From Papio anubis (taxonomy: Eukaryota; Chordata; Mammalia; Primates; Cercopithecidae), in NCBI RefSeq assembly GCF_008728515.1, contig NC_044977.1, positions 192,313,987-192,377,986 of the forward strand: DNA of 64,000 nucleotides, read 5' to 3'. Each line of letters opens with the position of its first letter. The first letter of the stretch is position 1. Positions 23,801-38,212 of this stretch are shown here, piece by piece. The notes beneath the pieces are model-generated. The model was not told the origin of the DNA. It made no database searches and saw only the letters and a list, made by a program, of their open reading frames with translations. A program made the position numbers and the translations under genes.

Positions 23801-26800
23801 TTTTCTTCATGTTCTTGTACTTCAGCATCTTTCATATTTGAGTTTATAGTTTTCATTACATTCAGAAAGTTTTCAGTCAATTTTTCTTCAAATATTTTTT
23901 CCATCTCTGCCTCTCACTTTACCCTTTGGGGACTCCAGTGGCATGTAGGGCAAGCCACTTAGTTGTTACACAGTTCATTAATGCTCTGCTCACCTTGTAA
24001 ATTTGTTTCTTATCTGTTTTATATTTTTGGTAGTTTCTATTGCAGTATCTTCAAGTTCATTTATCTTTTCTTCTGCAATATTTGATCTGCCACTAACTCA
24101 TTCAGTGTATTTTTCATCTCACACACTGCAGTCTTAATCTTTAGAAGTTCAATGCTGACTTTTAAAAATATCTTCCATGTTTCCAGTTAAATTCTGAACA
24201 CATGGGATGCAGTTACAGTAACTGTTTTAATGGCCTGTTAATTCTTTTTTTTTTTTAGACGGAGTTGTAGTTTCGCTCTTGTTGCCCAGGCTGGAGTGCA
24301 ATGATGCGATCTCAACTCATTGCAACCTCCGCCTCAGGGATTCAAGTGATTCTCCTGCCTCAGCCGCCGAGTAGCTGGTGGTGCCCACCACCACGCCTGG
24401 CTAATTTTTTGTATTTTTCGTAGAGACGGGGTTTCACCATGTTGGCCAGGCTGGTCTCGAACTCCTGACCTCAAGTGATCCACCTGCCTCAGCCTCCCAA
24501 AGTGCTGGGATTATAGGCGTGAACCACCAACCCCGGTCTATGGCCTGTTAATTCTAACATCTGGGGCAATTCTGGATTGGTTTTAACTGATTGATTCACC
24601 TCCTCATTATAGGTCATTTTTTCCCCCCACATCCTTGCTTAGCTGCTAATTTTTTATTAGAGTTAAGAAATTGCTGATTTGATCTTGCTGGATATGTCTG
24701 TACTCCTATACATATTCTTGAGCTTTGTTTGCAATGCAGGTAGTTTACTTAGAAACAGTTTGATTTTTTTTTTTAAGGTTTTGCTTTTAAGATTTGTTAT
24801 GCAGGACTAAAGCAACGTTCAGATTGCGGCTAAGTATTCCCTGCTACTGAGTAAAAGTTCTCTGTTTATCCGTTGTTCAAGAAATTATAAGGCTTTTCTC
24901 AGTTTGGTTGTTGGGACGAGGTACTACTCCCGTCCCTGTGTGAGTGCACTTACTCAACAGAGAGACACTGTTACCGCTCATTTTGTTAGATGGTTCTTTC
25001 CCTGGCATCAGGTAGTTTCCTAACATATACACACTGAAAAATACTCAGCTACATACTTGAAAGGAACCTTCTGTTATTTCTGGAGTTCTGCCTCCATGAA
25101 GTTCTCTCCTCTCTGGTACACTGGCTTGCGAATTCTAGTGACCTCTGTCTGCCCAGAATCTCAGCTTTATCTCCTCAACTCAAAAAGTCCACTAGGCTCT
25201 GCTTGAGTTTCTCTTCCCTGCATTAAGCCTGAAAACATTCTCAAGGAAATAAGCTGGATGACAGTAGGGCTCACCTTACTTATTTCCCTTCTCTTGGATA
25301 TCTCTGCCCTTCATTGCCTGATATCCAATGACTTTTCTCATTATTTCATATATTTTGTTTATTTCTTGCTTGTTTCAAGTGAGAGACTAAATCTGTTACC
25401 TGTTCTCCACTTGTCCACTTATTAAGCATAAGCCTTAATACTACATACTTTGAGTAAAACTTACGGTTTCAGAAAGTGTTTCCATTTTGACCTATAAAAC
25501 AGCAATTTTATATGTTTCAATCTAATATTATACTGTTTTCAAAGAATCTAAGGATTTTGATGAAAAAATACATTTAATAACCCTACCTAAAAAAGTGAAA
25601 TGAGGTTTATTTGATCTGCCTTATCCTTGGTGAACCTACTTAAGGCTTGCATTTATTTTCAAATTATTCACAAACCATCACAAGCTCCTTACAAAGCATT
25701 TTGCTGGCACATCACTCATTTAGTTTGGGCCCACAGTTCCATTTGCTGCAGCCAAAAATTTTATTTCCTGGAGCAGAGTCAAGACATTAATCCAGGTATA
25801 CCAGCATCAGTCAGTCCCTACATATAAGTTCCTTCTACCCAGTTACACTTATTATATAATAACACTCAGCATAATAAAGTTTTTCTGTACAAGGAATTGG
25901 GCCACAATCTCAACTAGGCAGAAGCAAGCAGCATCTAATATGTCAGGCATCAAATTCCATATATTTAAATGTCACAATGTAATGGAGCCCAGCCACGCCA
26001 GGCTGGTAGCGACGATTCAGCTCACCGTAGCTGCCATTTTGCCCTCAGCCTTGAGAAGTTGGGATCAGCAGGCCACCACCCTCGCCTCCGCTGGGGTTTT
26101 TTGTATTACTTTTTAGTAGAGACGGGTTTCACTGTGTTAGCCAGGGATGGTCTCGATCTCCTGATCTCGCGTGATCCACCCGCCTCGCCTCCCAAAGTGC
26201 TGGGATTACAGGCTTGAGCCACCGCGCCCGGCCTAACATCTATTTTTCTAGAAGTTTCCAAAATAAAGAAGTACCTACACTTACAAGGCTTACAATTAGG
26301 GATTAGAAGATTAGAAAGCAGAAAATCAAGATCAACATAAACTTGTTAATCAATCTATAATGGCACTCTCTACCTGTACCCTTGTAACAGTCAACCTTCA
26401 AACATCCAAATCTCATCCCCATCCAAAGGTATGACTTTTTGGGTAATCCCCATCCAAAAAACTTCCATTTTCTTAGAACACGGTAAGTGATTTTATTAAG
26501 TAGATTTAAATATGATTCCAATCCATGTCCTCACAAGCCAAAAACTGTGTTGAAATTTGAAATCCATTATTTTAAATTTGAAAAGCCTCACTTAGAATTC
26601 ATAATTCATTGAAGAAAAAAAATAAATGAGATCCTTTTTCTGGCCGATGGCTCCCGTCTATAATCCCAGCACTTTGGGAAGCCAAGGCAAGCAGATCACC
26701 TGAGGTCGGGAGATCGAGATCAGCCAGGCCAACATGGTGAAACCCCCACTCTACTAAAACTACAAAAATTAGCCGGGCATGGTGGCATGCACCTGTAATC

Positions 26801-29800
26801 CTAGCTACTTGGGAGGCTGACGCAGGAGCACTCGAACCTGGGAGGCAGAGGTTGCAGTGAGCCGAGATTGTGCCAATACACTCCAGCCTAGGCCACAGAG
26901 AGTCTATCTCAAAAAAAAAAAAAAAAATTAATTAAATTTTAAAAAATGAGGTCCTTCCATCATTGTATGTGTATGTGAACTGTGATACATACACAAAAAA
27001 CTGAGAACACACTTGGTGATTGGGGTTGACACAGGTAGAATGCTATCATTGCATACCTTTCTGTATCTACTCAATGAACCCTTGAGAATGCAATTACTTA
27101 TTCAAAAAAAATTAAAATACAATAAACGGGTAAAGAAACTGGCCTAAACCAATGCATTAGAAATAAAACAAACTGCTGGCCGGGCCGTGGCTCAATGCTC
27201 TGTAATCCCAGCACTTTGGGAGGCCGAGGCGATGGATCCCGAGGTCAGGAGATCGAGACTATCCTGGCTAACACGTGAAACCCCGCCTCTACTAAAAATG
27301 CAAAAAATTAGTCGGGCGAAGGCGTATTTCGTAGTCCCAGCTACCGGAGGCTGAGGGGCAGGAGAATGGCGTGAACTCCGGGAGGGCGGAGCTTGCAGTG
27401 AGCTGAGATCCGCCACTGCACTCCAGCCTGGGCGACAGAGCGGTGACTGGCCTCAAAAAAAAAAAATTATAAGTAGATTATAATCTATCAACTAAGACAG
27501 TGTCTCCCAAAATTTTAACAGAAATCACCTAAGCTACATATACCTACTAATGCACCTGGGCCAATAATTAAAAAAAAAAAAACAGGAAATCATCTGTTCT
27601 TTCAAACCAGATTTCATAGGTCCAATCTAGACCTAAAAATCAGGATTTCCCAGGAAGGCAATAATCTGTACAAACGCGTCTCCCAAGGAATTCTTATCAG
27701 TAAAGTCAAGGGAGGCCGGGCGCTGCGGCTCAAGCCTGTAATCCCAGCACTTTGGGAGGTCAGACGGGTGGATCACGAGGTCAGGAGAGATCAAGACCAT
27801 CCTGGCTTGATGGTGAAACCCCGCCCCCACTAAAAAATAATAAAAAATCCAGGGCCGGGCGGTCAAGCCTGTAATCCCAGCACTTTGGGAGGCCGAGACG
27901 CATGATCACGCAGGTCAGAGATCGGTGACCATCCTGGCTAACACGTGAAACTCGCCTCTCTATTAAAAATACAAAAACTAGCCGGAAGTGGTGGCAGGCT
28001 GCCTGTGAACCCAGCTGCTCGGGAGGCTGAGGCAGGAGAATGGCGCAAAACCCGGGAGGCGGAGCCAGGTGAGCTGAGATCCGCCACTGCACTCCAGCCT
28101 GGGCGCCAGAGCTGCAGACTGCCTCAAAAAAAATCCAGCTGGGCGAGGTGGCGGGATGCCTGTAGTCCCAGCTACTGAGGCTGAGGCAGGAGAATGGCGT
28201 GAACCTGGGAGGCATGGAGCTTGCAGGGCTGAGATCCCGCCACCTCACCCCAGCCTGGGCGCATATGAGCAAGACTCCCTCCTCAAAAAAAAAAAAAAAA
28301 AAAAAAAAAAGAACAAAAGTCAGGGAAACTTCTTAACTATAAGATTTTAGGCCCAGCAAGGGCAACAATATTGCAATCAGACAATCCTGGATCCATTTAT
28401 TGGCTCTTCCATTTACCTATATGATTTTGGATAAGTTACTTGGCCTCGTTGTGCCTCAGTTTTTGAGACAAAATCTCATTCTGACGCCCAGGCTGGAATG
28501 CAATGATGCAACACTTACCCAGATGTTGGGGTATATGTCATTCTCATTAACAAAGTTACTGTTGAGGCACTATTTATTAATCATTAATTTTCTCAAGACA
28601 TACACATACACATAGATAATTTGCTTAGTCACTGAGCTGTGAACTACCTTGCTAAAAAGCATTTAACTAGCTCAGTTTAGTTGGCTTATTCCTGATAAGA
28701 GTCACTCACTTGACAAAGACTATGCCCATTCTATCTCTAAAAATGTCACTTTACACACTTTAAGAAAATGAAAAGGAAACCTGCTATTTTTCCTTAGTCC
28801 AAACTATAGCACCCCTAAATTAATTTCTCCCCCAAAAAATCCCCTAATAACTGTACCTCTGTTATGTTTCTCTCTCGTAATGAAGCCAACTCATATGGAT
28901 CCACAAAAAGTCCTGCAGGAATGTCCTGTTTAATTAAGAGTCGGCAGGTCTGTAAGTCCTCAATGCTTCCTCCAAACTTCACTTTGATTAAAAGGTCTCT
29001 GTAAGACAAGTACATTTAAAGTAAATCTCTTCATTCAACTGTTAAATGAGATAACATAACACTGTATTCCTATTAGTGAAAACACTATATTTCAAAATTC
29101 ATTTTCCAAAAGTAGATCATAAGGTCAAATGAAATATTTATAACATGTCAGAATCATCCATTAGATCTTTCATAATTCATGTCATAAGCCACTATAGCAT
29201 TATTGTAAAAATAGACAAAGATCAATGGAAAGGAATGGAATCCAGTAACACTCACACAATTTTCAATAAAGGTACCAACGTAATTTAATGGGGAAAGGAT
29301 AGTCTTTTCAACAAATGGTACTGAAACAACTGGATATTTACATAGAAAAAAATAGGCCACAAGGCAGGCATGGTGGTTCATGCCTATAATCCTAGCACTT
29401 TGGAAGGCTGAGGCAGGTGTACTGCCTGATCTCAGGAGTTTGAGACCAGCCTGGGTAACATAGCGAGACCCAATCTCTACCAAAAATACAAAAATTAGCC
29501 GGGCATGGTGGCACATGCCTGTGGTCCAGCTACTCAGGAGGCTGAGGCAGGAGAATCTCTTGAGCCTGGGAGGTAGAGGGTGCAGTGAACCAAGATCATG
29601 CCCCTGTACTCCAGCCTGGGTGACAGAGCAAATCCCCACCTAAAAAAAAGAAAAAAGAAAAAAATAGGCCGAGGATGGTGGCTCATGCCTGTAATCCCAG
29701 CACTTGGGGAGGCTGATGCAGGAGGATTGTTTGAAGCCAGGAGTTTGAGACCAGCCTAAGCAATATGGAGAGACCCGTCACTAAAAGAAGTTTAAAAATT

Positions 29801-32800
29801 AGCCAGGCGTGGTGATGTGTGCCTATAGTCCCAACTACAAGGGAGGGTGTGGTAGGAGAATCTTTTGAGCCCCGGAGGTCAAGGCTGCAGTGAGCTCTGA
29901 TAGCACCACTATGTTCCAGCTTGGGGGACAGAAACAAGACCCTGTCTCAAGAAAAAAAAAAGAGAGAGAGAGACAGAGAGAGAAGATATATATTTTTAAA
30001 AAGCTAAATGCAACTTTAAGAGATGAAGAATATAATTTCTGAAATAAAAACTTACTCAGACGTAATTAAAAGCCATTAGATGCTGAAGAAGAAAAGACCA
30101 GTGACTTGGAGACAGAGCAACAGAAACTATCCACGCTGAAACACAGAGAAGAAAAAAGACCAGGGAGAAAAAAAGAACAGCCTCCAAGGCCTTTAAACAA
30201 TATCAAGTGGTCTAGTATACATATATTTGGAGTTCCTAAAATAGAGAAGAGAATGTAACAGAAAAAAAAATGAAGATATAATGGCTGAACACTTTCTGAA
30301 TTTCATAAAAATTATAAGTCTACAAATCCAAGAAGCCCAACCAACTCCAAGCAGGATAAATACAAAGAAAATCACATCAAGGCATATTATTATCCAGTCA
30401 ATGGAAAACAATCTTAAAAGTTATCAATAATTATGTAGAGATTAACAAAGATAAGAATAAGCTAGAAGATAATGGAGCAACTTATTTAAAGTAGTAAAAG
30501 AAAAGCGGCTGTCAATCTAGAAATTTTATATCCAGGAGGAAAATCTTTCAAAAATAAAGGCAAAATAAAGATTCAGACAAACAAAACTAAGAGAATTTGT
30601 CACTGCAAGAAATGACAGAAAGTAAATGATACTAAATAGAAACATAAATCTATAAGAAAGAAGAGATCTGAAATGGTAACTATGTGGGGGAATATAAAAT
30701 ACTTTTTTCTCATGTTTTAATTGCTTTCAAATATGATTGCTAGACAAATTGGAGCCCTTGAGCATTGCTGGTGGGAATGTAAAATGATATGGCCACTATG
30801 GAAAACTCTATGACAATTTTTCAAAAACACAGAATTATCATATGATCCAGCAATTCCACTTCTGGGTACATGAAAGCAGGCATTTAAGAGGCAACAGCCA
30901 AAAGGCAGGAGCCACCAAAGTGCCCGTCAACAATGAACGGACAAGCAGAATGTGGTATCAACATACAATGGAATTTATTCAGCTTTAAAAAGAAGGGAAA
31001 CTCTGACATACCCTAAAACACGAAGGAACGGTGAGAACATTATGCTCAGTGAAATAAGCTAGTCACAAATATTATATGATTCTACTTATATGAGGTACCC
31101 AGAGGAGTCAAATTCACAGCGACAAGAATGCTGGTTGCTAGGAGCTGGGAGAAGGAGAAATGAGTAGTTATTGCTTAATAGGCAAAGAATTTCAGTTGTA
31201 CAAAATAAACAGTTCTGCAAATGAATGGTGGTGATGGTAGCACAATAATGTGAATGTACTTGATGCCACTGAATTGTACACTTAAAAATAGTTAAAATTA
31301 GGCTGGGCGTGGTGGCTCACGCCTGTAATCCCAGTACTTTGGGAGGCTGAAGCAGGCGGATCATGTGGTCAGGAGATGGAGACCATCCTGGCCAACATGG
31401 TGAAACCCTGTCCCACAAAAATTATCTAGGCGTGCTGGCATGTGCCTGTAATCCGCAGGCTGAGGCAGGAGAATCGCTTGAACGTGGGAGTCAGAGGTTG
31501 CAGTGAGCCGAGATCGCACCACTGCACTCCAGCCTGGGCGACAGAGCGAGACTCCATCTCAAAAAATAAAAAATAAAAAAAGTTAAAATTGTCAATTTTA
31601 TGTTATGGGTATTTTATCACAATTAAAATAAATAATGTAAAAAGTGACTGCTTAAAGAAAAACCAATAACAATATATTGTGGGGCTCATAACGCAAGTAA
31701 AAAATAAAGTAAAATATGTGATAACAACAGCATAGAAAAGAGAAGGAGATGAAACTGTCCTGATAAAACAGTATCTGTGACATGGAATAAAATTATTTGA
31801 AGGTAGACTGTGATAGGTAACGATTGCACATTGTAAACCCTAAAGCAGCAAATTAAAACCAGAGAGAGATGGCTAATTAGCCAACACTTGAGAGAAAACA
31901 GAATGCTTAATAAATACTCAATGTATCCAAAATAAGGCAAGAAGAAAAGACGACTAGATGCAACAAAGAGAAAAACAAATAGAAAAAAAAGTAGCTAGAT
32001 ATATTTAAACCAAACCAATCATATTAATATTTACATTAAAAATAAATGTTCTAATCACTCCAGTTAGAATGCAGAGACTGACAGATGGATAAAACAGCAA
32101 CTCCTTTCACAGGCTCTTGGGATTTGGAAAGAAAAAAAAGGCCACCCTTAACTATATGCTATCTACAGAAAACACACTGACGATAAAGGCGATACAAGTA
32201 AAAGGATAAAAAAGATATGCAAATATTAATAATAAATATGGGATGGCTATATTAATAGTAGAATGAGGAGACTCCAGAACAAGGAATATTGTCAGTCGTA
32301 AAGAAAGACATTACACAAAGATAAAGGGGTCACTTCATCCAGTTCATCAAGAACATATCAAGAGCATCAAGAACAATCCTAAATGTAGCATACACACCCA
32401 AAAACAGAGCTTCACATAGTCATTGTTAAATTCTATTAAACATTAAAGGAATAAATAATACCAATGCTACACAAGCAGAAACTAGAGAAGAAGAAAATGT
32501 TTCCCCATCGATAAGGCCAGCAATGCCCTGACAGCGAAACCAGAGTAAGGCATCACAACAGAGTCATGGGCCAACAGCCTTCGTGAACATACAAGTGAAA
32601 ATACCCAGCAAGCTATTAGCAAAACAAATCCAGATCTATTTCAAGAAGATAATATCGCATGACCAAGGAGTAGGTTCACTATTGGAAACATCAATGTACT
32701 TCATCATATTAACAGAATAAAATATAAGAATTGTATGATCCTCTCAAAACAGAGGAAGAAAAAGTATCTGACAAAATTTAACACTCAATCATGGAAAAAA

Positions 32801-35800
32801 AAAAAAAAAAAAAAAAACCTCTCAGGAAACCAGAAACTTAAGAGAAAGTCCTCAACTCATAAAAAGCTATCTACAAAAAACCTAACCCAAATATACTTCA
32901 TGGTGAAATAACTATACCCTTCCCCCTTTTTTTTTTTTTTGAGACAGAGTCTCACTCTGTGTAGTGGCACAATCTCGGCTCACTGCAGCCTCCGCCTCCC
33001 GGGTTCAAGTGATTCTCCGGCCTCAGCCTCCTGAGTAGCTGGGATTACAGGCGCCGCCACCACACTCGGCTAATGTTTTGTATTTTTAGTAGAGATGGGG
33101 TTTCACCATGTTGGCCAGGTTGGTCTTGAACTCCCGATCTCGTGATCTGCCGGCCTCGGCCTCCCAAAGTGCTGGGATTACAGGCGTGAGCCACTGCACC
33201 CGGCATAAAAAAAATTTAAAAAAAAAATAAATGAATCAGAATTTATATATCAAGTATCTGAGAATCATTTCAAAATAATCACCTTGAGAAGCTTCAGTTT
33301 GGGGAAGTTTTCTTGAGAAATGGTTTCCACACCCTTTTGCCAGACTTTTAAAGATCTTCAATATAGGCAAATATTCATCTTTTGAAGATAGTTTCTTTTT
33401 TGGAAACAGCTTGGTCATTTAGAATCAACAGTAGGAAGAAATAGTGACTTAGAGTAGTGTATCATAGTACTTGAGATGGCTTTGAAGTATACTAGTACTA
33501 AATCTGAGTCAGAGCTCTATCACCGTAATTTCTACCAAATTATTTAAATTCTTTGAGCTCTACCTCCCTCATCTGAAAAATAAGAAAAAATCATCTATCT
33601 CATGCCATTGTGAAGATTAAATGGAATATTGTATACATAGGCACTGGTTGTATATATAAAAATATACTGTATATGAGACGGTGTGTGTAGGTTCTATACA
33701 AATACTATGCTATTTGAGGCCGGGCGCGGTGGCTCAAGCCTGTAATCCCAGCACTTTGGGAGGCCGAGACGGGTGGATCACGAGGTCAGGAGATCGAGAC
33801 CATCCTGGCTAACACGGTGAAACCCCGTCTCTACTAAAAAATACAAAAAACTAGCCGGGCGAGGTGGCGGGCGCCTGTAGTCCCAGCTACTCGGGAGGCT
33901 GAGGCAGGAGAATGGCGTAAACCCGGGGGGCGGAGCTTGCAGTGAGCTGAGATCCGGCCACTGCACTCCAGCCTGGGCGACAGAGTGAGACTCCGTCTCA
34001 AAAAAAAAAAACAAATACTATGCTATTTGATATAGGGTACTTAAGCATCTGAGGATTTTGGTGTCCTCGGGGGAGGTCCAGGAGGAACCAATCCCCTCAG
34101 ATACCAAGGGACAATTGCACGTGGTAAACAATACATATTTGTTTTCTTGCTCCACCTAATTAATCATTTTTTGAGACGTGAGTCCTCGCCTGTAGCCCAG
34201 GTTGGAGAGGTGCAGTGGCCGGGATCCTGTGCTCACTACAAGCTCCTCGGCCTCCGGTTCACGCCTATTCTCCCAAGCTCAGCCCTCCCCGAGAAGACTA
34301 CAGGCTCAGCCACCTCGGCCTCCGCTATTTTTTGTATTTAGTAGAGAGACGGAGCCTCACTGTGCATATTAGCCAGGATGGTCTCGGACCCTCCCCTGAC
34401 CTCAGATCCGCCCATCTCGCCTCCCAGTGCTGGGATTACAGGCTTGAGCCACCGCGCCCGGCCAATTAATCATTATTTCAAAGTGTGGACCACATATGCC
34501 ATCACTGAGTAACTGTGAGGAAGCAAGTGATTTTTCTCTTTTCTTTTTGAGACAGAGTCTTGCTCTGTTGCCCAGGCTGGAGTACAGTGGCATGATTTCA
34601 GCTCACCACAACCTCCACCTCCCGGGTTCAAGCGATTCTCCTGCCTCAGCCTCCGGAGTAGCTGGGACTACAGGTGTGTGCACCACCATGCCCAACTAAT
34701 TTTTGTATTTTTAGTAGAGACAGGGTTTCACTATGTTGGCCAGGCTGGTCTCGAACTCCTGACCTTGTGATCTGCCCACCTCGGCCTCCCAAAGTGTTGG
34801 GATTACAGATGAGAGCCACCGCATCCGGCCTGATTTTTCAACTTATACATATTTCAACCATCGATTTTTTGCTCTCAATTATATGAGACATTATTTTAAT
34901 AGAAATAGAAATCAATGGGCAACTTACCTGTGGAAACCATCTTTCAAAACTTCTTGCCTCAAAATAATTTCAGAGCACATGGCCCTTGTGCCTATAAGAG
35001 CCAAAAGATATTTTTTAAAAAATAAAAGCACTGAATAAAATAATATTTAAATAATTAGAAAAGAGTTATTTTAGTAGGCTTTACTTGCCTAGAAAATCTA
35101 ACCAACCTAAAAAAAAACTTCTAAAATTTAAGCAATTTGAGATATATATACTTGCAATATAGCACTGTGGTTAAGAACAATGACTCTGAAGTTAGATTGC
35201 CTGATTTCAAATCCCAGTCTGCAACTTAATAGCCGTGTCAACTTTGGGCAAGATAGTTTATCTCTCTACTAGCTGTCATAAGAATTTAATGTATATGTAG
35301 AAGCACTTAGAACAGCAGTAAGAATACATATTAAGTGTTCTATATAAGTGTTTGTTATTAATATTACTTTATTCAGGTGATCCCAAGATGCCAAAAAGGA
35401 ACAGGACGGCTAAAGAGCCAGGAAATCTCCATTTTGGCCCTAGTTCACCGAAACTGTGTATCAGATAGATACATACTGGCAACGTCTATATTCTAACATC
35501 CATGCCTACAAAACCAGGAAAATGGTACATTTATGCCTTGTGGAGATGCTGGAAGGTTTAAAAAAAAAAAAAAGAAAGAAAGCTGGAGGCACTTAAAGCT
35601 TCAATGGGTTCCACTGTAAACTTAGAATAACCAGAAATCTCAGTACACTGACTTCATCCAGACTCCAGACATTCAAGCTGTTACTCACAGCCAGGTGTGC
35701 CAGCTTGCACCTGAGGTGGGAGGATTGCTTGAACCCACGGGATGGGGACTGCAGTGAGCTACGATTATACCACTGCACTCAAGCCTGGGTGACAGAGAGA

Positions 35801-38175
35801 GACCTTGTCTCTAAACACAAAAAAAGAAAACTATTACTCAATGTAAGCATCTTAAAACTCAAAATTCAGTTACTATTGACCAGCAACTCTGCCAGGCATT
35901 TGCTATGGAACTTTGTCCCATTTTAAAAGCTGTAAATCTGTGGGAAGAACATTTAAAAAACACACAAGCCTGGACAACATAGCAAGACTCCATCTCCATT
36001 AAGAAAAATACAAAAATTAGCTACTTAGGAGGCTTAGGTGGGAGGATGGCTTAAGGCCAGGAGGCAGAGGGAGGCTGCAGTGAGCAGAGACTGTACCACT
36101 TCACTCCAGCCTGGGTGACAAAGCCAGACCTTGTCTCAAAACAAAACAAAACAAAACCAACAAAACACACACACACACAGAAAACTATATATTACTATAT
36201 ATTATTTGCATAATCCTGTTATTATCGTTGCATATTGCTGAATCCATTCGATGTATTTCTGAAAAGATATATTAAGAAAGACGATGCGAAGGTGAAACTA
36301 TCTGAAGGAATGAGAAAAGAATAGAAAAAAATAACATTTTTAAAATAACATCTAACGTGCTAGAGATCCTCTACTTGATGCTTTCGTATGTGTTTTAACT
36401 TTCACAATCTATAGCAAAATAAGCAAAATTACTGCCATTTGTTTGCAGAAGGAAACTTGAACTTCTAAAGCATTAGTAAATGGCCCTGGGTCATACAACT
36501 AACTACCTGACCGAATAGAAGAAAGGTATGCCTGACTTTTAAAGCCTAAAATACTTCCACTTTCAACACTAAAATTGAAAGAGATTTTAGTGTTACAGCT
36601 CTTTTAGAATTTGTCTAGTTACATTTCACTGGAAAACCTCCAACCCTCAAAAAAGAAATTGTATTTGCTTTGGAGAAGCATATGATCTTTTCCCAAATAA
36701 ACAAATCCCCAAATCCCATATGTATCTTATACTAATCCAGATTTTTATTTGTTCTTTTTTTATTTTTATTTTTATTTTATTTTTTTGAGACGGAGTCTCA
36801 CTTTGTCGCCAGGCTGCAGTGCAGTGGCACGATCTCGGCTCACTGTAACCTCTGCCTCCCGGGTTCAAGTGATTCTCCTGCCTCAGCCTCAGGAGTAGCT
36901 GGGACTACGGGCACCCACCATCACGCCCAGCTAATTCTTGTATTTTTAGTAGAGATGGGGTTTCACCGTGTTAGCCAGGCTGGTCTCGATCTCTTGACCT
37001 GGTGATCTGCCCGCCTCGGCCTCCCAAATGCCAGGATTACAGGCGTGGGCAACAGCACCCAGCCAAGGCTCTACCTCTTAAAAAAAAGAACAAAGAGCCC
37101 AGGCGTCGTGACTTATGCCCGCAATCCCAGCACTCTGGGAGGGCGAGGCGGACAGATCACAAGGTCAAGAGTTTGAGACCATGCTGGCCAACATGGTGAA
37201 ACTCTGTCTTTACCAAAATACAAAAAATTAGCCAGGTGTGGTGGTGTGCACCTGTAGTCCCAGCTACTTGGAGGGCTGAGGCAGAAGAATCGCTTGAACC
37301 TGGGAGGTGGAGGTTGTAATGAGCCGATATCATGCCACCGCACTCCAGCCTGGCGACAGAGCGAGACTCCGTCTCAAAAAAAAAAAAAAAGAGAGACAGG
37401 GCCTTACTCTGTCACACAAGCTGGAGTGCAGTGGCATGATCACAGCTCACTGCAGCCTTGAACCTCTGGGCTCAAGCAATCCTCCTACATCAGCCTCCCA
37501 AGTAGCTAGGATTACAGGCCCACGCCACCACACCTGGCTACTTTTACATTTTTTTGTAGAGACAGGGTCTTGCTATGTTTTCCAGGCTGGTCTTGAACTC
37601 TTGGCCTCAAGCAATCCTCCCACCTCAGCCTCCCAATGTGTTAGAATTTCAGGTGTGAGTCACTGTACCCAGCACAAATCCAGATTTTTCTTCATCATGT
37701 TTAATTTTAACAGGGGTAGGGTGGGAAGTGAGGGCTACTATCCAACTATAAATTAAATTAGAAGAAAAATTATTAACAGGTTTAAATTCTATCGGTATGT
37801 ACACCAGACAGCAGTTGATCACTGGGACCGGAGAAAGGCTAATTTACAAGCTCCGCCTCCCGGGTTCATGCCATTCTCCTGCCTCAGCCTCCCGAGTAGC
37901 TGGGACTACAGGCGCCTGCCACCTCGCCCGGCTAGTTTTTTTTGTATTTTTAGTAGAGACGGGGTTTCACCATGTTAGCCAGGATGGTCTCGATCTCCTG
38001 ACCTCGTGATCCGCCCGTCTCGGCCTCCCAAAGTGCTGGGATTACAGGCTTGAGCCACCGCGCCCGGCCCAAAAGTACCACTTTTAAAAAGAATTTGTTG
38101 GATATGAATTTACCTTCAACATTTTTCCTCTTAAATATTACTTTGGTTGTGGTGAACTGGCTCTGGAAATTGACT

Positions 38176-38212
<37 letters not shown>

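Noticed and set aside
12372..27530. A genuine gene-conversion palindrome of the kind seen on Y chromosomes
   Set aside because: Gene conversion keeps arms nearly identical. Here one arm is extensively corrupted and 1.4 kb shorter, yet both contain the same recent Alus.
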